Source of the DNA: Blepharisma stoltei
Taxonomy: Eukaryota > Ciliophora > Heterotrichea > Heterotrichida > Blepharismidae
Assembly: GCA_914767885.1 (NCBI GenBank)
Contig: CAJZBQ010000030.1
Coordinates: 62,001 to 126,000 of the forward strand
Length of the DNA stretch: 64,000 nt
Direction of reading: 5' to 3'
Shown here: piece after piece, positions 1 to 9,035 of the stretch
Position numbering within the stretch: the first letter of the stretch is position 1
Layout: each line of letters begins with the position of its first letter
Made by a program: the position numbers and the translations under genes
Notes under the pieces: model-generated
What the model was told of the DNA's origin: nothing
Seen by the model: only the letters and a program-made list of their open reading frames with translations
Database searches by the model: none

Positions 1-328
1 AATCTCTATAGATAGTGACAGGGCATATGAGAAAGCATTATACCAATGCACTGGACAAGGAATTTACTTAATTATTAAAGAGCAATTTCCCCCAAATCGG
101 CTTTCAGCCCAATTTAATCCTACTTCTCCTCTTACTCTTCCTCCTCCTCTAATAATTAAGCCTAAATGTATATGCCCAACTGAAAAATCAATTTCAAACA
201 AAAATTGAAGGTGCGAAACCTGTTTCTCACTAAACAGCTATAAATTCGCAAAATGCCCAATATGTGGAAGATCAAGAAATCTTAAAGATTTGTTATGTCC
301 TCAATGCAACAATTATTATGCAATATAG
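1..328 (+). CDS. PB1/zinc-ribbon protein, 3' end only (5' part outside window)
   Basis: The frame is open from the window edge to the TAG at 326-328, with one TGA read as Trp. The first codons (SDRAYEKALYQCTGQGIYLI) match the end of a PB1-like domain in the next gene. The protein then goes through a short Pro-rich linker into a C-terminal double zinc ribbon: Cys pairs CIC, CETC, CPIC and CPQC, the last starting LCPQC. It is a paralog of the gene at 671-2723, but its Pro/Gln-rich linker is far shorter. It has no IES at the site where that gene carries one (TA at 49-50 here). Function unknown; the zinc ribbon resembles RNA- or protein-binding ribbons. Family call is moderate because the N-terminus is missing. 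Confidence 0.7.
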
Positions 329-670
329 CCAGCTGAAGCATTATTTAATTATATCTGTTTTCCTGACAAGTTTTTACTAGCTTATTTCGACTAAAATTTA
401 ATATTTAATGATAATTTTAACAATATAGCCCTCCAGCCAGATATCAGACTGCCATCTAGCTAAAGTCACCGTGTGGCATGCTATCATAAAATATAAGTAT
501 AAGGAAAGAGCTAACACTTAATGTAAGATCAAAAAAATTGAAGAGCCAATTCGCTAATAATCTCTAGGAAACTTATGCCTGGAAAATAAAAGTACAAAAC
601 AATTCAGAGGCATTGACCTTATATCATAAATTTATGCATGCTAGTCCTAATTCTATAATATTAAACTAAA
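329..670. other. Intergenic spacer between two paralogs
   Basis: AT-rich spacer of 342 bp between the stop of the partial gene and the ATG at 671. No open frame, tRNA or repeat was recognised. Stretches such as the one near 480-560 are not explained. Confidence 0.5.
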
Positions 671-2723
671 ATGGAGCATTTTGACTATAAAGGGATGGAA
701 GTTTATATGCTAGTCTACCCATCATCAGCCCAGTAAGAAGCATTGTGTGCCCCAGTAAAGTTCTGGACATGAAATTTCAAATCAAAAACCTGTACCAAAT
801 TCGAGAGTTATAGCCAATGTATTGAACCAATACCAAAAAGCTTTGATGAACTTTGTCAGAGTATTATGCGCTGCTATCGATTAGAGTCTGAAAAATTCGA
901 GATTCATTATGAAGACGACAAATTGGGAGAAATTGCTATAGATAGTGACAGTGCATATGTGAATGCATGATATTCTTTTTTCATTGAATTAGATCTGATA
1001 CTAATTATATTATAACCCTATTTAGACGCCATATAGCATTGATATTTCTAAATCCAAAAAAAATTATCCAGCAAGGCATACCAATGCACTGGGCAAGGAA
1101 TTTACCTTATTATGAATAAAAAATCTGCTTCTCCAGGCATTCCGATGAACAGAGAATCTATGCCACCATCTATTTCAATGAACAGAGGACCTATGCCACA
1201 ATGTATTCCAAATAATGGTGGAATCCCACCTATAAATCCCAACAACTTAGCTCAGCCTTATCAGCAAGCTAGAAATCCTAATGTGATAAGCCCAACAACT
1301 TTGCTCCCAAACATTTCGCCTTATCAGCCTATAAATAATTTCGGTGATCCTTCAAGAAGCGTGCAAGTAAATGGCCCTTATAAGCCAGCACAAAACCCTC
1401 CCCAATTTGCAAATCAAAATAACATGCCCCAATTTCCGCCTCAAAATAACTTTGGTCCTTCTCAATTTCAACCAGCGAGCCCTGTGCATCCTACTAAATT
1501 TATGAATTCTCCTGATATATCTATTCCTTTAAATCAGTCCCAAAATAACCTTAGAAATCCTACAAATAGTACTCCTCCCATTCATCCTCCTTCAGTTCAG
1601 CCTCCTTCAATTCAGCCTCATCTAGTTAAGCCTCCTCAGCTTCAGCCTCCTCAGTTTCAGCAGCCTCCTTTTCAGCAACCACCTTTTCAGCAACCTCCTT
1701 TTCAGCAACCTCCTTTTCAGCCACCTCCTAATTTTGCAAATAGCCAACAAACCCTGCCTGCTTCGCCACTTATAAAAAATCAAGCAGGAAGTCCAGGAGG
1801 GCCATTTCAAGCTAACAAAAATCAAGGAATTTCTTTCCCTCAGAAAATAAAATAGTGGCATCGACGGAAATTTGACTCTGAGATGCATTCCTATGGAGTA
1901 GGTAGGGCCCATCATAATGATGCTGAAAAGACTCTTGTCCTTTTTAAAATAGGCCTTCATTTTTGGGATGACTTTTCAAAGAGGAAAGTTTTATTTCTCC
2001 CCCGAAAGGCTTTTCTGTCTTTCCTAGACAAATTTGCAAATCACATGGTCTTCTCTGATAAGCAACATCAGTGCGCTTTGCAGGCGGTGGCTCTGTCCTG
2101 AGGAGCTAATCCCTTGGCTAGGTAGCTCAGTTTGGAAATCCAATATTGCGGCCTTTTGGAGTCAAGATAGGTGACGGCTAATGGTTTACTAACTCATGGG
2201 CAGCATAAAATTTTAATTTTTTTTCCCTCAGGGACATTCTGCGAATCAAAGTTTAAATTTGCCTAGCAGAAACTCTTTCGATCAAACTATCCCTAATCCT
2301 AGATTTATACCTCCGCCACCTAGATTTCCCAATTTTTGCCCTTCAAATGATACCTCATTTCATCCGAGACCTCCTCCAAACTCAGGATTATTCTCTCAAA
2401 GTGATTCTCAGCCAAACCAAGGATTTTCCCCAAATCAGTTATCCCATCCTTCATCATTTCAACATCCAAACGTCAATATTCAGCAAACGCTCCCATCAGG
2501 AAGAAATCACAATCAAAATATTAATTCTAGTGGGACCCAAAGTTTGCAAATAAAAGTTAAATGCATATGTGGAGCTGATAAGGTGTTTCCAAAAAAGAAG
2601 TGGAGGTGTGATCGCTGTGCTTCGCTGAATGATTCTTCAGATAAAATGTGCCCTATATGTCATTTAATTAGAGGTGATATGGAATCAAGTTGCCCTAACT
2701 GCCACGCCAGCTATAAAGTATAA
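671..2723 (+). CDS. PB1-domain, Pro/Gln-rich, zinc-ribbon protein (interrupted)
   Basis: Read in order: a PB1-like domain (about 757-1110; F-E-L near 845, acidic YEDDKLGEI segment at 910-935), a long Pro/Gln/Asn-rich linker with QPPFQ repeats (1112-2560), and a C-terminal double zinc ribbon (2560-2723; CICG, CDRC, CPIC, CPNC). TGA at 968-970 is read as Trp. Two inserts break it: a TA-bounded IES at 971-1080 and a 378 bp insertion at 1844-2221 flanked by 10 bp direct repeats. The frame closes across both when they are removed with one repeat copy. The N-terminus is uncertain: the frame from ATG 671 has a TAA at 734-736 with no 15-16 nt intron that removes it, so the start may be wrong or the copy damaged. 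PB1 domains mediate protein-protein pairing; the partner is unknown. Confidence 0.6.
971..1080. other. IES, TA-bounded, in PB1/zinc-ribbon gene
   Basis: TA at 971-972 and TA at 1079-1080 bound 108 bp. Removal joins TGA-TA to CCAATGC (Trp-Tyr-Gln-Cys) and restores the YQCTGQGIYL motif, which the paralog at 49-110 has uninterrupted. This is a direct with/without comparison inside the window. Confidence 0.85.
1844..2221 (+). mobile_element. SINE-like insertion, family A, with 10 bp target repeats
   Basis: Flanked by TTTCCCTCAG at 1834-1843 and 2222-2231. The insert starts AAAATAAAATAG, is GC-richer than its surroundings and ends in a T/A tract. Similar inserts lie at 33599-33938 (same strand) and 58441-58865 (reverse). 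They share a 5' part (GAGATGCATTCC-type) and a 3' part around CTTTTGGAGTCA. A box-A-like TAGCTCAGTTTGG lies near 2122. Removing the insert with one repeat keeps the gene in frame; TA-to-TA removal does not. No reverse transcriptase is encoded. Confidence 0.7.
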
Positions 2724-2807
2724 GAAGCATTATTTTAATAGTAAATTCTGTTTCTCTATAAATTTTGCTTATTTTAGAGTAAAATTTAATATTTATTAAA
2801 ACAAAAA

Positions 2808-3167
2808 ATGAACGTCCCTCCTCAACTTCAGCAGCAGATGTTCGAGCTCTCTACCCAGCTCTCAGAAACTGTGAACCAGCTAAAAGTAACTGAAGCCAAT
2901 GCATTTGCCCTGGAAAATGAAAGGAGAAGACAAGAGCTTACACTTAATGAAATTTCAGGACAAAATGAAGAAGCACTTCTTTATAAGCCTGTGGGGAAAC
3001 TTTATATCAGAAAATCAAAGAACGAAATGGTCGTAGATTTGACGAATAAAATAAGAAGAACTGAGGTTGAGCTAGAAGAAGCCAGAAGGAAGCTGGAAAC
3101 TCTTTCCAAAAAGCGAGATGAGGTAAGCACAAATATTCAAGAATTAGTAGCATCAGTTAGCTCTTAA
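2808..3167 (+). CDS. Prefoldin beta-type subunit (subunit 1-like)
   Basis: 119 residues, the usual size for a prefoldin beta subunit. Two long charged coiled-coil helices (residues 5-50 and 75-117) flank a short hairpin containing YKPVGKLYIRKSK, which aligns in character with the subunit 1 segment around EGVGRMF. Prefoldin is a cytosolic hexamer that hands unfolded actin and tubulin to the CCT chaperonin. Single uninterrupted exon with an ATG directly after an AT-rich leader; no IES. The subunit assignment (1 rather than 6) is from the hairpin motif and is moderate; a prefoldin-type fold is likely. Confidence 0.65.
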   Translation: MNVPPQLQQQMFELSTQLSETVNQLKVTEANAFALENERRRQELTLNEISGQNEEALLYKPVGKLYIRKSKNEMVVDLTNKIRRTEVELEEARRKLETLSKKRDEVSTNIQELVASVSS

Positions 3168-3500
3168 ACTTAACTATTTATGAGTATAGAACTACTTATC
3201 GATAAATTGCTTTTATTGATTTTTTCTAATGTCAAAATTTTTAATTTAGTCTGTATGGTTTCTATCTGAAATAGGCTTATGCTGCAGGCTGATATTTGCA
3301 AAGACTTTAGGGTGTATTATAGAATATGATTGTTTGATTTCTATTTAAATTAATAAAAAAATTGATTATTGAGAGCTGATGGATACTTTTATTATAAATT
3401 TAAGCTTACTAGCACTAATGAGATAATAAACCATAAAAACTTAGGCTAAATCTCTATGTTTATAGCTTAGCTCTCTTTCTCTATATAATTAGTGGTAAAT
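3168..3500. other. Intergenic spacer, nothing recognised
   Basis: 333 bp of AT-rich sequence between the prefoldin stop and the uL16 start. No ORF, RNA gene or element end was seen. Confidence 0.5.
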
Positions 3501-4240
3501 ATGGGACGTAGACCTGCAAGATGCTATAGGTACTTATCAAACAAGCCTTATCCTAAGTCCAGATACTGCAGAGGTGTCCCTGATCCAAGAATCAGAATTT
3601 ACGACAACGGCTTCAAAAAGGCTGATTGCGAGTTCTTCCCTAACTTTCTTATTGAAAAATTCCCAATTTATATATTATTAATAACAAATTTATTTTACAA
3701 AATTTATGTTTACTTTTCATAAAAAATTTAATAATACTATGTAAGTGCATTCATCTCGTTTCAGATGAAAACGAAAATCTTTCCTCAGAAGCTCTCGAAG
3801 CAGCCCGTATTACAGCCAACAAATACCTTTTGAAGAAGACTGGCAAAGAAGGCTTCCACCTCAGAATCAGATGTCACCCATGGCACGTCTTGAGAATCAA
3901 CAAAATGCTTTCCTGTGCCGGAGCTGATAGACTCCAAATGGGAATGAGAGGTGCCTTCGGCAAGCCAACTGGAAAGGTTGCAAGAGTCAGGATAGGAGAC
4001 GTCATCATGTCAGTCAGAGTCAAGGACAGAGATGTGGAAAATGCCAATGAAGCCTTAAACAGGGCCAGATATAAGTTCCCAGGCAGACAAAGAATCATTG
4101 AAAGCGACAAATGGGGCTTCACCAAGCATACAGTTGAGAAGTACGAACAGCTTAGAGCAGAAGGCAGACTTGTGCCAGATGGAATCAACGTCAAAGAAAT
4201 CACCCAACATGGACCTTTGGCAAGATTAAACATCTTCTAA
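3501..4240 (+). CDS. RPL10: 60S ribosomal protein uL16 (RPL10), interrupted by one IES
   Basis: Begins [20 protein letters not shown], the conserved N-terminus of eukaryotic uL16. It contains the invariant segments [58 protein letters not shown] and GRQRIIES. The protein sits in the large subunit near the peptidyl transferase centre and is needed for late 60S maturation. A 101 bp TA-bounded IES lies between FFP and [12 protein letters not shown] 3501 is chosen because it begins the conserved N-terminus; the upstream GTG codons are non-family. Identification is near certain. Confidence 0.95.
3641..3743. other. IES, TA-bounded, in uL16
   Basis: TA at 3641-3642 and 3742-3743. Excision gives TTC-TTC-CCT-AAG-TGC-ATT (FFPKCI), matching the invariant block before HLVSDE. 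Without excision the frame stops at 3720. The insert does not start with GT or end with AG, so it is not a spliceosomal intron. Confidence 0.93.
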
Positions 4241-4601
4241 GCTTAATAGTTAGATTTTTATATAATTCAAGCTCCTATTTTTGCATTCGGTGATGATTAG
4301 CAGTGAACTAGAATTTTAAATAAAATAAAAATGGCTTTATAGGTCTTTTTTAAGTCAAAAGGTGTCGGTTATTATTCTTTTATTTGGGTTGGATTACATT
4401 TTTAGGGAAAAGGTAATTCACTCACAGAGGTGATTGTTTAAATATAATATAATATTGTATAAACAAGCACTTTTAGTTTGAACTATTTATCCTGTTTTTC
4501 AAAGCTAGAGGTAAAAAATAATGTTATTATTCTAATTATAAATATCGATATATACGTCTATTCGATTCTGACTAGATATTAAAAATCTTGATTGGATAAA
4601 A
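4241..4601. other. Intergenic spacer, nothing recognised
   Basis: 361 bp of AT-rich sequence between uL16 and the kinase gene. No ORF or element was recognised. Confidence 0.5.
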
Positions 4602-6758
4602 ATGGGTTGCTGCAACTCAAAAGTTGACTCTCCAGAGAAAAAGCCAAACCCAAGTCTTCCTCTTCCCAAGGCTAAAAAAAGCTTTAGTAAAGCTGACTTC
4701 GTTTCTCAAAAGAAAGGCTCAGCCGAAGAATATTATACAGTCTTGAAAAAGTTAGGAAGCGGAGGCTTTGGGACAGTTTATCAAGTTATAGATAAGCGGA
4801 CAGGCATAGAAAGAGCCATGAAAGAGCTGCCGAGATCTAAAATGACTCAAGAAGCAAGTGTCCAGATGCTTTCTGAGGTCGAAATTTTACGTAACTTAGA
4901 CCATCCTAATATCATGAAAGTTTATGAGCTTATCGAGTCAAAAAAAAGTTATTTCATTATAACTGAGTTTTTATTATTTTCTATAATAAATAGGCTAATT
5001 TTAATAAATCTTCTATAAATATATATAATTGCAGTTAGGCAATGTGGCGACACGTTGCTGTACTGCGACAAGAAAAAAAAGAATTCAGAATTTGGGGTCA
5101 CAAATTAAAAAAAGTGGCCCCGAAGGGCCACGGGGTTGCTGACGGTGATTGTCCGGGGTGGGTGTTGGCTTGGGCTGACTGGGCCTCTCCTCGGCCCACA
5201 GGCGAGAAGACCGACGGCGCAGTACCAATCGGATACTTCTGGAGGAGCAATATGATGCCTGCAAATGGCAAGGGTAGTTCCAGAAGAAGGCACGGGACGG
5301 TCCCTCATACCCTGAGCACTACCAGGGGTTAAGAGAGTCCTTTGCTGCAATTTTTGGTCCAGCAGGTTCGGGTGAGTCTCCCCGAAAGATGGCAACGTCA
5401 TTAAAAATGGTGACGTCGACAAAAAAGGGCGTTAGGTGGCTTTAGTGACTAGCGCCACATGAAGCGCGAAGCTGAAGTTCGACTGGCTAGGGCTGAAATA
5501 AACCCCGGTTAACCTCTCTAATCTAAATCTCTCTCTCTATAAATATACTTATTTATCGTAAAAATATATAACTGGCGGCGATTTGTTTGATAAAATTGTG
5601 AAAAAGCAAAACTTAAGTGAAAAAATCGCAGCTGAATATGCATATGGGTTTATGAGTGCTATTAATTATTGCCATAAAAATGGTATTGCCCATAGAGATT
5701 TAAAGCCTGAAAATCTGCTGCTTGAAAGCACAGAGCCAAATGCCAAAGTAAAAGTTATTGACTTTGGAATTTCTCAAAAAATCCAACCAAACCATAAGCT
5801 TAGACAAGCTGTTGGGACAATTTTTTATATGGCGCCTGAGACTTTTGTAGGGTCTTATGACGAAAAATGCGATATATGGAGTGCTGGAGTTATTTTGTAT
5901 ATGATGCTTTGTGGGTCTCCACCGTTTTATGCTGAAAAAACTGAAGATATGCTTCAAATTATTAATAACGGCAATTTATATATTGTTAAATTAATCTTGA
6001 CTATCGCAATTCTTATCTAAGAGCATATTAAATACAATAAAAAAAACTATTATTTACAGATAATTTCAATATAAATAATTATAGAATTCAAAGAGCCAGC
6101 TTGAAAATCAATATCAGAGAACGCCAAAGACTTAATCAGAAATATGTTATCTGTAGATCCAGCACCAAGATATAGCGCTGAACATGTATTAAACCACGCT
6201 TGGTTTAAAAGCTACATCAGCGATGAGCTTCCTCAGACTAAACTCAGCATTGAAGCTTTAGGAAACCTCAGCAAATTCCATGCCCAAGGCAAACTTGAAA
6301 AATCCATTATGACCTTCATAAGCTCACAAATAACTAGTATCCAAGAAGACCGAGAATTTGCAGATTTATTCAGTAAGATGGACAAAAATAAGGACGGAAA
6401 ACTGAGCCAAAGGGAAATTTTTGATGGTTATAAAGAGCTAGGGATCACAACACCGCCTGGAATATCAGAAATTTTGAAGAAAATCGATAGTGATGGAAGC
6501 GGTTTTTTAGATTATACTGAATTTGTGACAGCTTCTAAGGACTGGAAGAAAGCTTTTGAGAAAAATGAGCTTGAAAGTGCCTTTAAAATCTATGACCAAG
6601 GAGGAGATGGCAAACTATCACTTAAAGAGCTTAAAGATAGTATCCCTGATATAGAAGAGTCTGAGTGGGGAAAATTTTTAGCTGAAGCTGATGAGAATGG
6701 GGATGGGCTGATTGGCTTTGAAGAGCTAAAAAGCTATTTAATGCAAAAAGCAGCTTAA
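4602..6758 (+). CDS. Calcium-dependent protein kinase (CDPK), interrupted by two IESs
   Basis: N-terminus MGCCNSK is a myristoylation/palmitoylation signal for membrane attachment. The kinase domain follows: GSGGFGTVY glycine loop, AMKEL lysine, HRDLKPENLL catalytic loop (about 5690-5715), DFGIS, and the APE motif. Then a junction helix and four EF-hands with loops DKNKDGKLSQRE, DSDGSGFLDYTE, DQGGDGKLSLKE and DENGDGLIGFEE. This is the plant/alveolate-type CDPK layout: a Ser/Thr kinase switched on directly by calcium. TA-bounded IESs at 4972-5570 and 5977-6083 interrupt it; removal restores ITEFLTGGDLFDKI and NGNLEFKEPAWKS, the latter Trp encoded by TGA. The third EF loop has Gly-Gly at loop positions 3-4, so its calcium affinity may be altered. 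Confidence 0.93.
4972..5570. other. IES, TA-bounded, with a nested GC-rich insertion
   Basis: TA at 4972-4973 and 5569-5570. Excision joins GAG-TTT-TTA to ACT-GGC-GGC-GAT (EFLTGGD) in the kinase hinge, where kinases of this family normally have no gap. About 86 bp belongs to the original IES; the rest is the element at 5024-5536. Confidence 0.88.
5024..5536. mobile_element. GC-rich insertion nested in the CDPK IES
   Basis: Flanked by direct repeats CTATAAATATA at 5013-5023 and 5537-5547. The insert is far GC-richer than the IES around it, contains GGCCCCGAAGGGCC, and ends in a CT-rich simple-sequence tail (TCTAATCTAAATCTCTCTCT). Direct repeats plus a simple 3' tail are typical of target-primed retroposons. 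No coding capacity was recognised; small open frames here look like chance. Confidence 0.6.
5977..6083. other. IES, TA-bounded, in CDPK
   Basis: TA at 5977-5978 and 6082-6083, 105 bp apart. Excision gives GGC-AAT-TTA-GAA-TTC (GNLEF) and continues KEPAWKS with TGA as Trp, the expected end of the kinase lobe. Confidence 0.9.
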
Positions 6759-7008
6759 GAGCCGCTTTAGCATAATTTAGATAAATATCATTAAAGGTGA
6801 AAATTTATATAGTTTATTTTTTCCGATATCTTCTGAAATAAAAAATATAATTGTTTATTACTTTTAAAAATACTATTAATCTCATTCTTCTTCTTTTATT
6901 GCTATTTTTATCAAAGTTATTTAAATACATAAGAGAAAATAATTTTTAATTTTTTAAAAATTCAAATAAATGCCCTTGTTTTCAATAAACCCTCTTGTTC
7001 TTATTAAA

Positions 7009-7244
7009 TATAGTCCAGGAACCGATATTGATCGGCCTGGGCTGGAAGAATGCCTAGAAACTCCCCGAGTTGGCTATTCAACCCAAGTTGACGAGCCAGC
7101 TCGGGAGTTGGCAAATAGGTCCGATATAAAGTCTATATCAACTCCCCGAGTTGGCTCGTCAACTTGCTTGGAAAACCAACTCGGGAAGTTTCTAGGCATT
7201 CATTCTCCCAGCCCAGGCCGATCAATATCGGTTCCTGGGCTATA
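7009..7244. repeat. Foldback (long inverted repeat) element
   Basis: The left arm begins TATAGTCCAGGAACCGATAT (from 7009) and the right arm is its near-perfect reverse complement ending at about 7244. The arms also share TGCCTAGAAACT and the ACTCCCCGAGTTGGC motif. TA lies at both tips. The shape is that of a MITE or foldback IES. It is in intergenic DNA, so excision cannot be tested from a reading frame. Confidence 0.75.
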
Positions 7245-7360
7245 TCCTCCCACTTTTCCTATTCCTGCTTTAAAAGCTAAGTGTGAACTTTTTTAAGTTT
7301 CAACTAAAATAAAACTTTTCACATTTTTAAATCCCTGCAATCTGATTGGCTGATTTTCAA

Positions 7361-7369
7361 TATAAATAG
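7361..7369 (+). promoter_or_regulatory. Possible TATA box of EF-1 alpha
   Basis: TATAAATAG lies about 40 bp upstream of the ATG, with a reverse CCAAT (ATTGG) near 7339. The region is AT-rich overall, so this is only suggestive. Confidence 0.3.
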
Positions 7370-7401
7370 GGCGGGTCTGATATTGACTTAAAAAATATAG
7401 A

Positions 7402-9003
7402 ATGGGAAAAGATAAAATACATGTAAACATTGTAGTTATAGGACATGTCGACTCAGGCAAGTCCACCACTTGTGGCCATCTTATCTACAAGTGTGGTGGG
7501 ATTGACAAAAGAACAATTGAAAAATACGAAAAAGAAGCATCCGAAATGGGAAGAGGATCATTTAAATATGCATGGGTGCTTGACAAGCTTAAAGATGAAA
7601 GAGAGCGTGGGATTACAATTGATATTTCCTTGTTTAAATTCCAAACTGACAAGTTTTACTTTGAACTTAATTACATTAAATTTGACTATATTAAAAAATG
7701 GCTTATTTAGGCCAAAATTTATTAGTTATAGGCATACTATTATTGATGCTCCAGGACATAGGGATTTTATCAAAAATATGATTACAGGCACCACACAAGC
7801 TGATATTGCTTTACTAGTCATCGCAGCTGGCAAAGGTGAATTTGAAGCTGGGTACTCAAAAAATGGCCAAACAAGAGAGCACGCCTTATTAGCTTACACC
7901 CTTGGAGTCAGACAAATGATAGTAGCTGTCAATAAAATGGATGACAGATCAGTAGAATGGTCTGCCATCCGCTATAATGAAATCAAAGACGAAGTAAGCA
8001 CTTATCTAAAAAAGGTTGGTTACAACCCTGCTAAAATTCCATTTATCCCTATTTCAGGATGGCTCGGTGACAATATGATAGAGCCTTCAGCCAATATGCC
8101 ATGGTATGCTGGCCCAACCTTAATTGGAGCTCTTGACAATGTAATTCCTCCAAAAAGACCATTTGATAAGCCTCTTAGACTCCCAGTTCAAGATGTATAT
8201 AAAATATCAGGAATTGGTACAGTCCCGGTTGGCAGAGTTGAAACTGGAGTTTTAACCCCTGGGACTTTCATTACTTTTGCTCCTTCAGGAATCCAAACTG
8301 AAGTGAAGTCTATAGAAACGCATCATGAAGAACTGCAGAGGGCTGAGCCTGGAGATAGTATAGGGTTCAGTATAAAGAATGTCGCTTTTAATTTGATTAA
8401 GAGAGGATACGTACAATTGATGAAGAAAGGAAGATTTGTCTTAGTTATAAGGATTTCTTAGTTTTGTAGTAAATAAGATTTAGAAAGTTATCTGAAGATT
8501 TTTTTGTGATAAAATAGAATAGCTTCTGATAGCAATAATGATCCTGCTAGGGAAGCCTCTGATTTTACTGCTCAAGTGATTATTATGAACCATCCTGGAC
8601 AAATAGCGGCTGGCTATACTCCAGTCCTAGACTGTCACACTTCACATATTGCATGCAGATTCCAAGAACTAAAGCAAAAAGTCGACAGAAGGTCTGCAGC
8701 TGTTTTAGAAGAAGAGCCTAAGTTTCTCAAGACTGGAGACTCCGCCATTGTAAATATGATACCTACCAAGCCTATGTGCGTTGAGGCTTTTACTGAATAC
8801 CCACCATTGGGAAGATTTGCAGTCAGAGATATGAGACAAACTGTGGCGGTCGGAGTTATTCTATAATATAAAACTCTATTCTTAATCTCAGCAATATATT
8901 TATTTAATTCATTCATTAATTACTGTATATTAAATCAGTTAATAAGCTTCATCCAGGACAGCTTAGAGCTGCTATTGGAAAGAAAGGCCAAAAAAAGAAG
9001 TAG
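7402..9003 (+). CDS. Translation elongation factor 1-alpha, interrupted by three IESs
   Basis: Starts [20 protein letters not shown] with the P-loop GHVDSGKS. It carries [10 protein letters not shown] (switch I), DAPGHRDF (G3), NKMD (G4), domain II ([13 protein letters not shown]) and domain III ([36 protein letters not shown]) and ends in a Lys-rich tail at TAG 9001. It is the GTPase that delivers aminoacyl-tRNA to the ribosome. IESs lie at about 7668-7736, 8412-8521 and 8857-8929; excision restores [13 protein letters not shown] and VGVIKSVNK. Identification is certain; the first IES boundary is ambiguous. Confidence 0.95.
7668..7736. other. IES, TA-bounded, in EF-1 alpha (ends ambiguous)
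   Basis: The frame breaks between DKFYF and [11 protein letters not shown] pair 7668/7735 gives KFYFELTIID; pair 7657/7727 gives KFYRHTIID. Both restore the frame and neither matches family length exactly, so the ends are uncertain within about 10 bp. Confidence 0.7.
8412..8521. other. IES, TA-bounded, in EF-1 alpha
   Basis: TA at 8412-8413 and 8520-8521, 108 bp apart. Excision gives TAC-GTA-GCT-TCT-GAT (YVASD), the conserved domain III entry. Confidence 0.92.
8857..8929. other. IES, TA-bounded, in EF-1 alpha
   Basis: TA at 8857-8858 and 8928-8929, 71 bp apart. Excision gives GTT-ATT-AAA-TCA-GTT (VIKSV), the expected C-terminal strand. Confidence 0.9.
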
Positions 9004-9035
9004 ATAATTAACTTCATTATTATAAATTATACATA

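Larger units (their letters stand above)
6759..7401. other. Intergenic region with a foldback element and the EF-1 alpha promoter
   Basis: 642 bp between the kinase and EF-1 alpha. It holds the palindromic element at 7009-7244 and a TATA-like motif near 7361. The open frame crossing the palindrome (6970-7296) is an artefact of GC-rich inverted repeats. Confidence 0.6.

Noticed and set aside
2110-2150. tRNA gene suggested by TAGCTCAGTTTGG
   Set aside because: No cloverleaf: the acceptor stem, anticodon arm and a TTCGA loop could not be placed. It may be a box-A relic in the SINE-like element.
3641-3743. Interrupting segments as long spliceosomal introns
   Set aside because: They begin and end with TA, not GT/AG, and the true introns in the same genes are 15-17 nt.
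5042-5422. Open frames on both strands in the GC-rich CDPK insert
   Set aside because: GC-rich DNA lacks stops by chance; no family resemblance, and the whole stretch lies inside an IES.
6970-7296. 108-codon open frame upstream of EF-1 alpha
   Set aside because: It runs through a long inverted repeat; the apparent protein is the palindrome translated.
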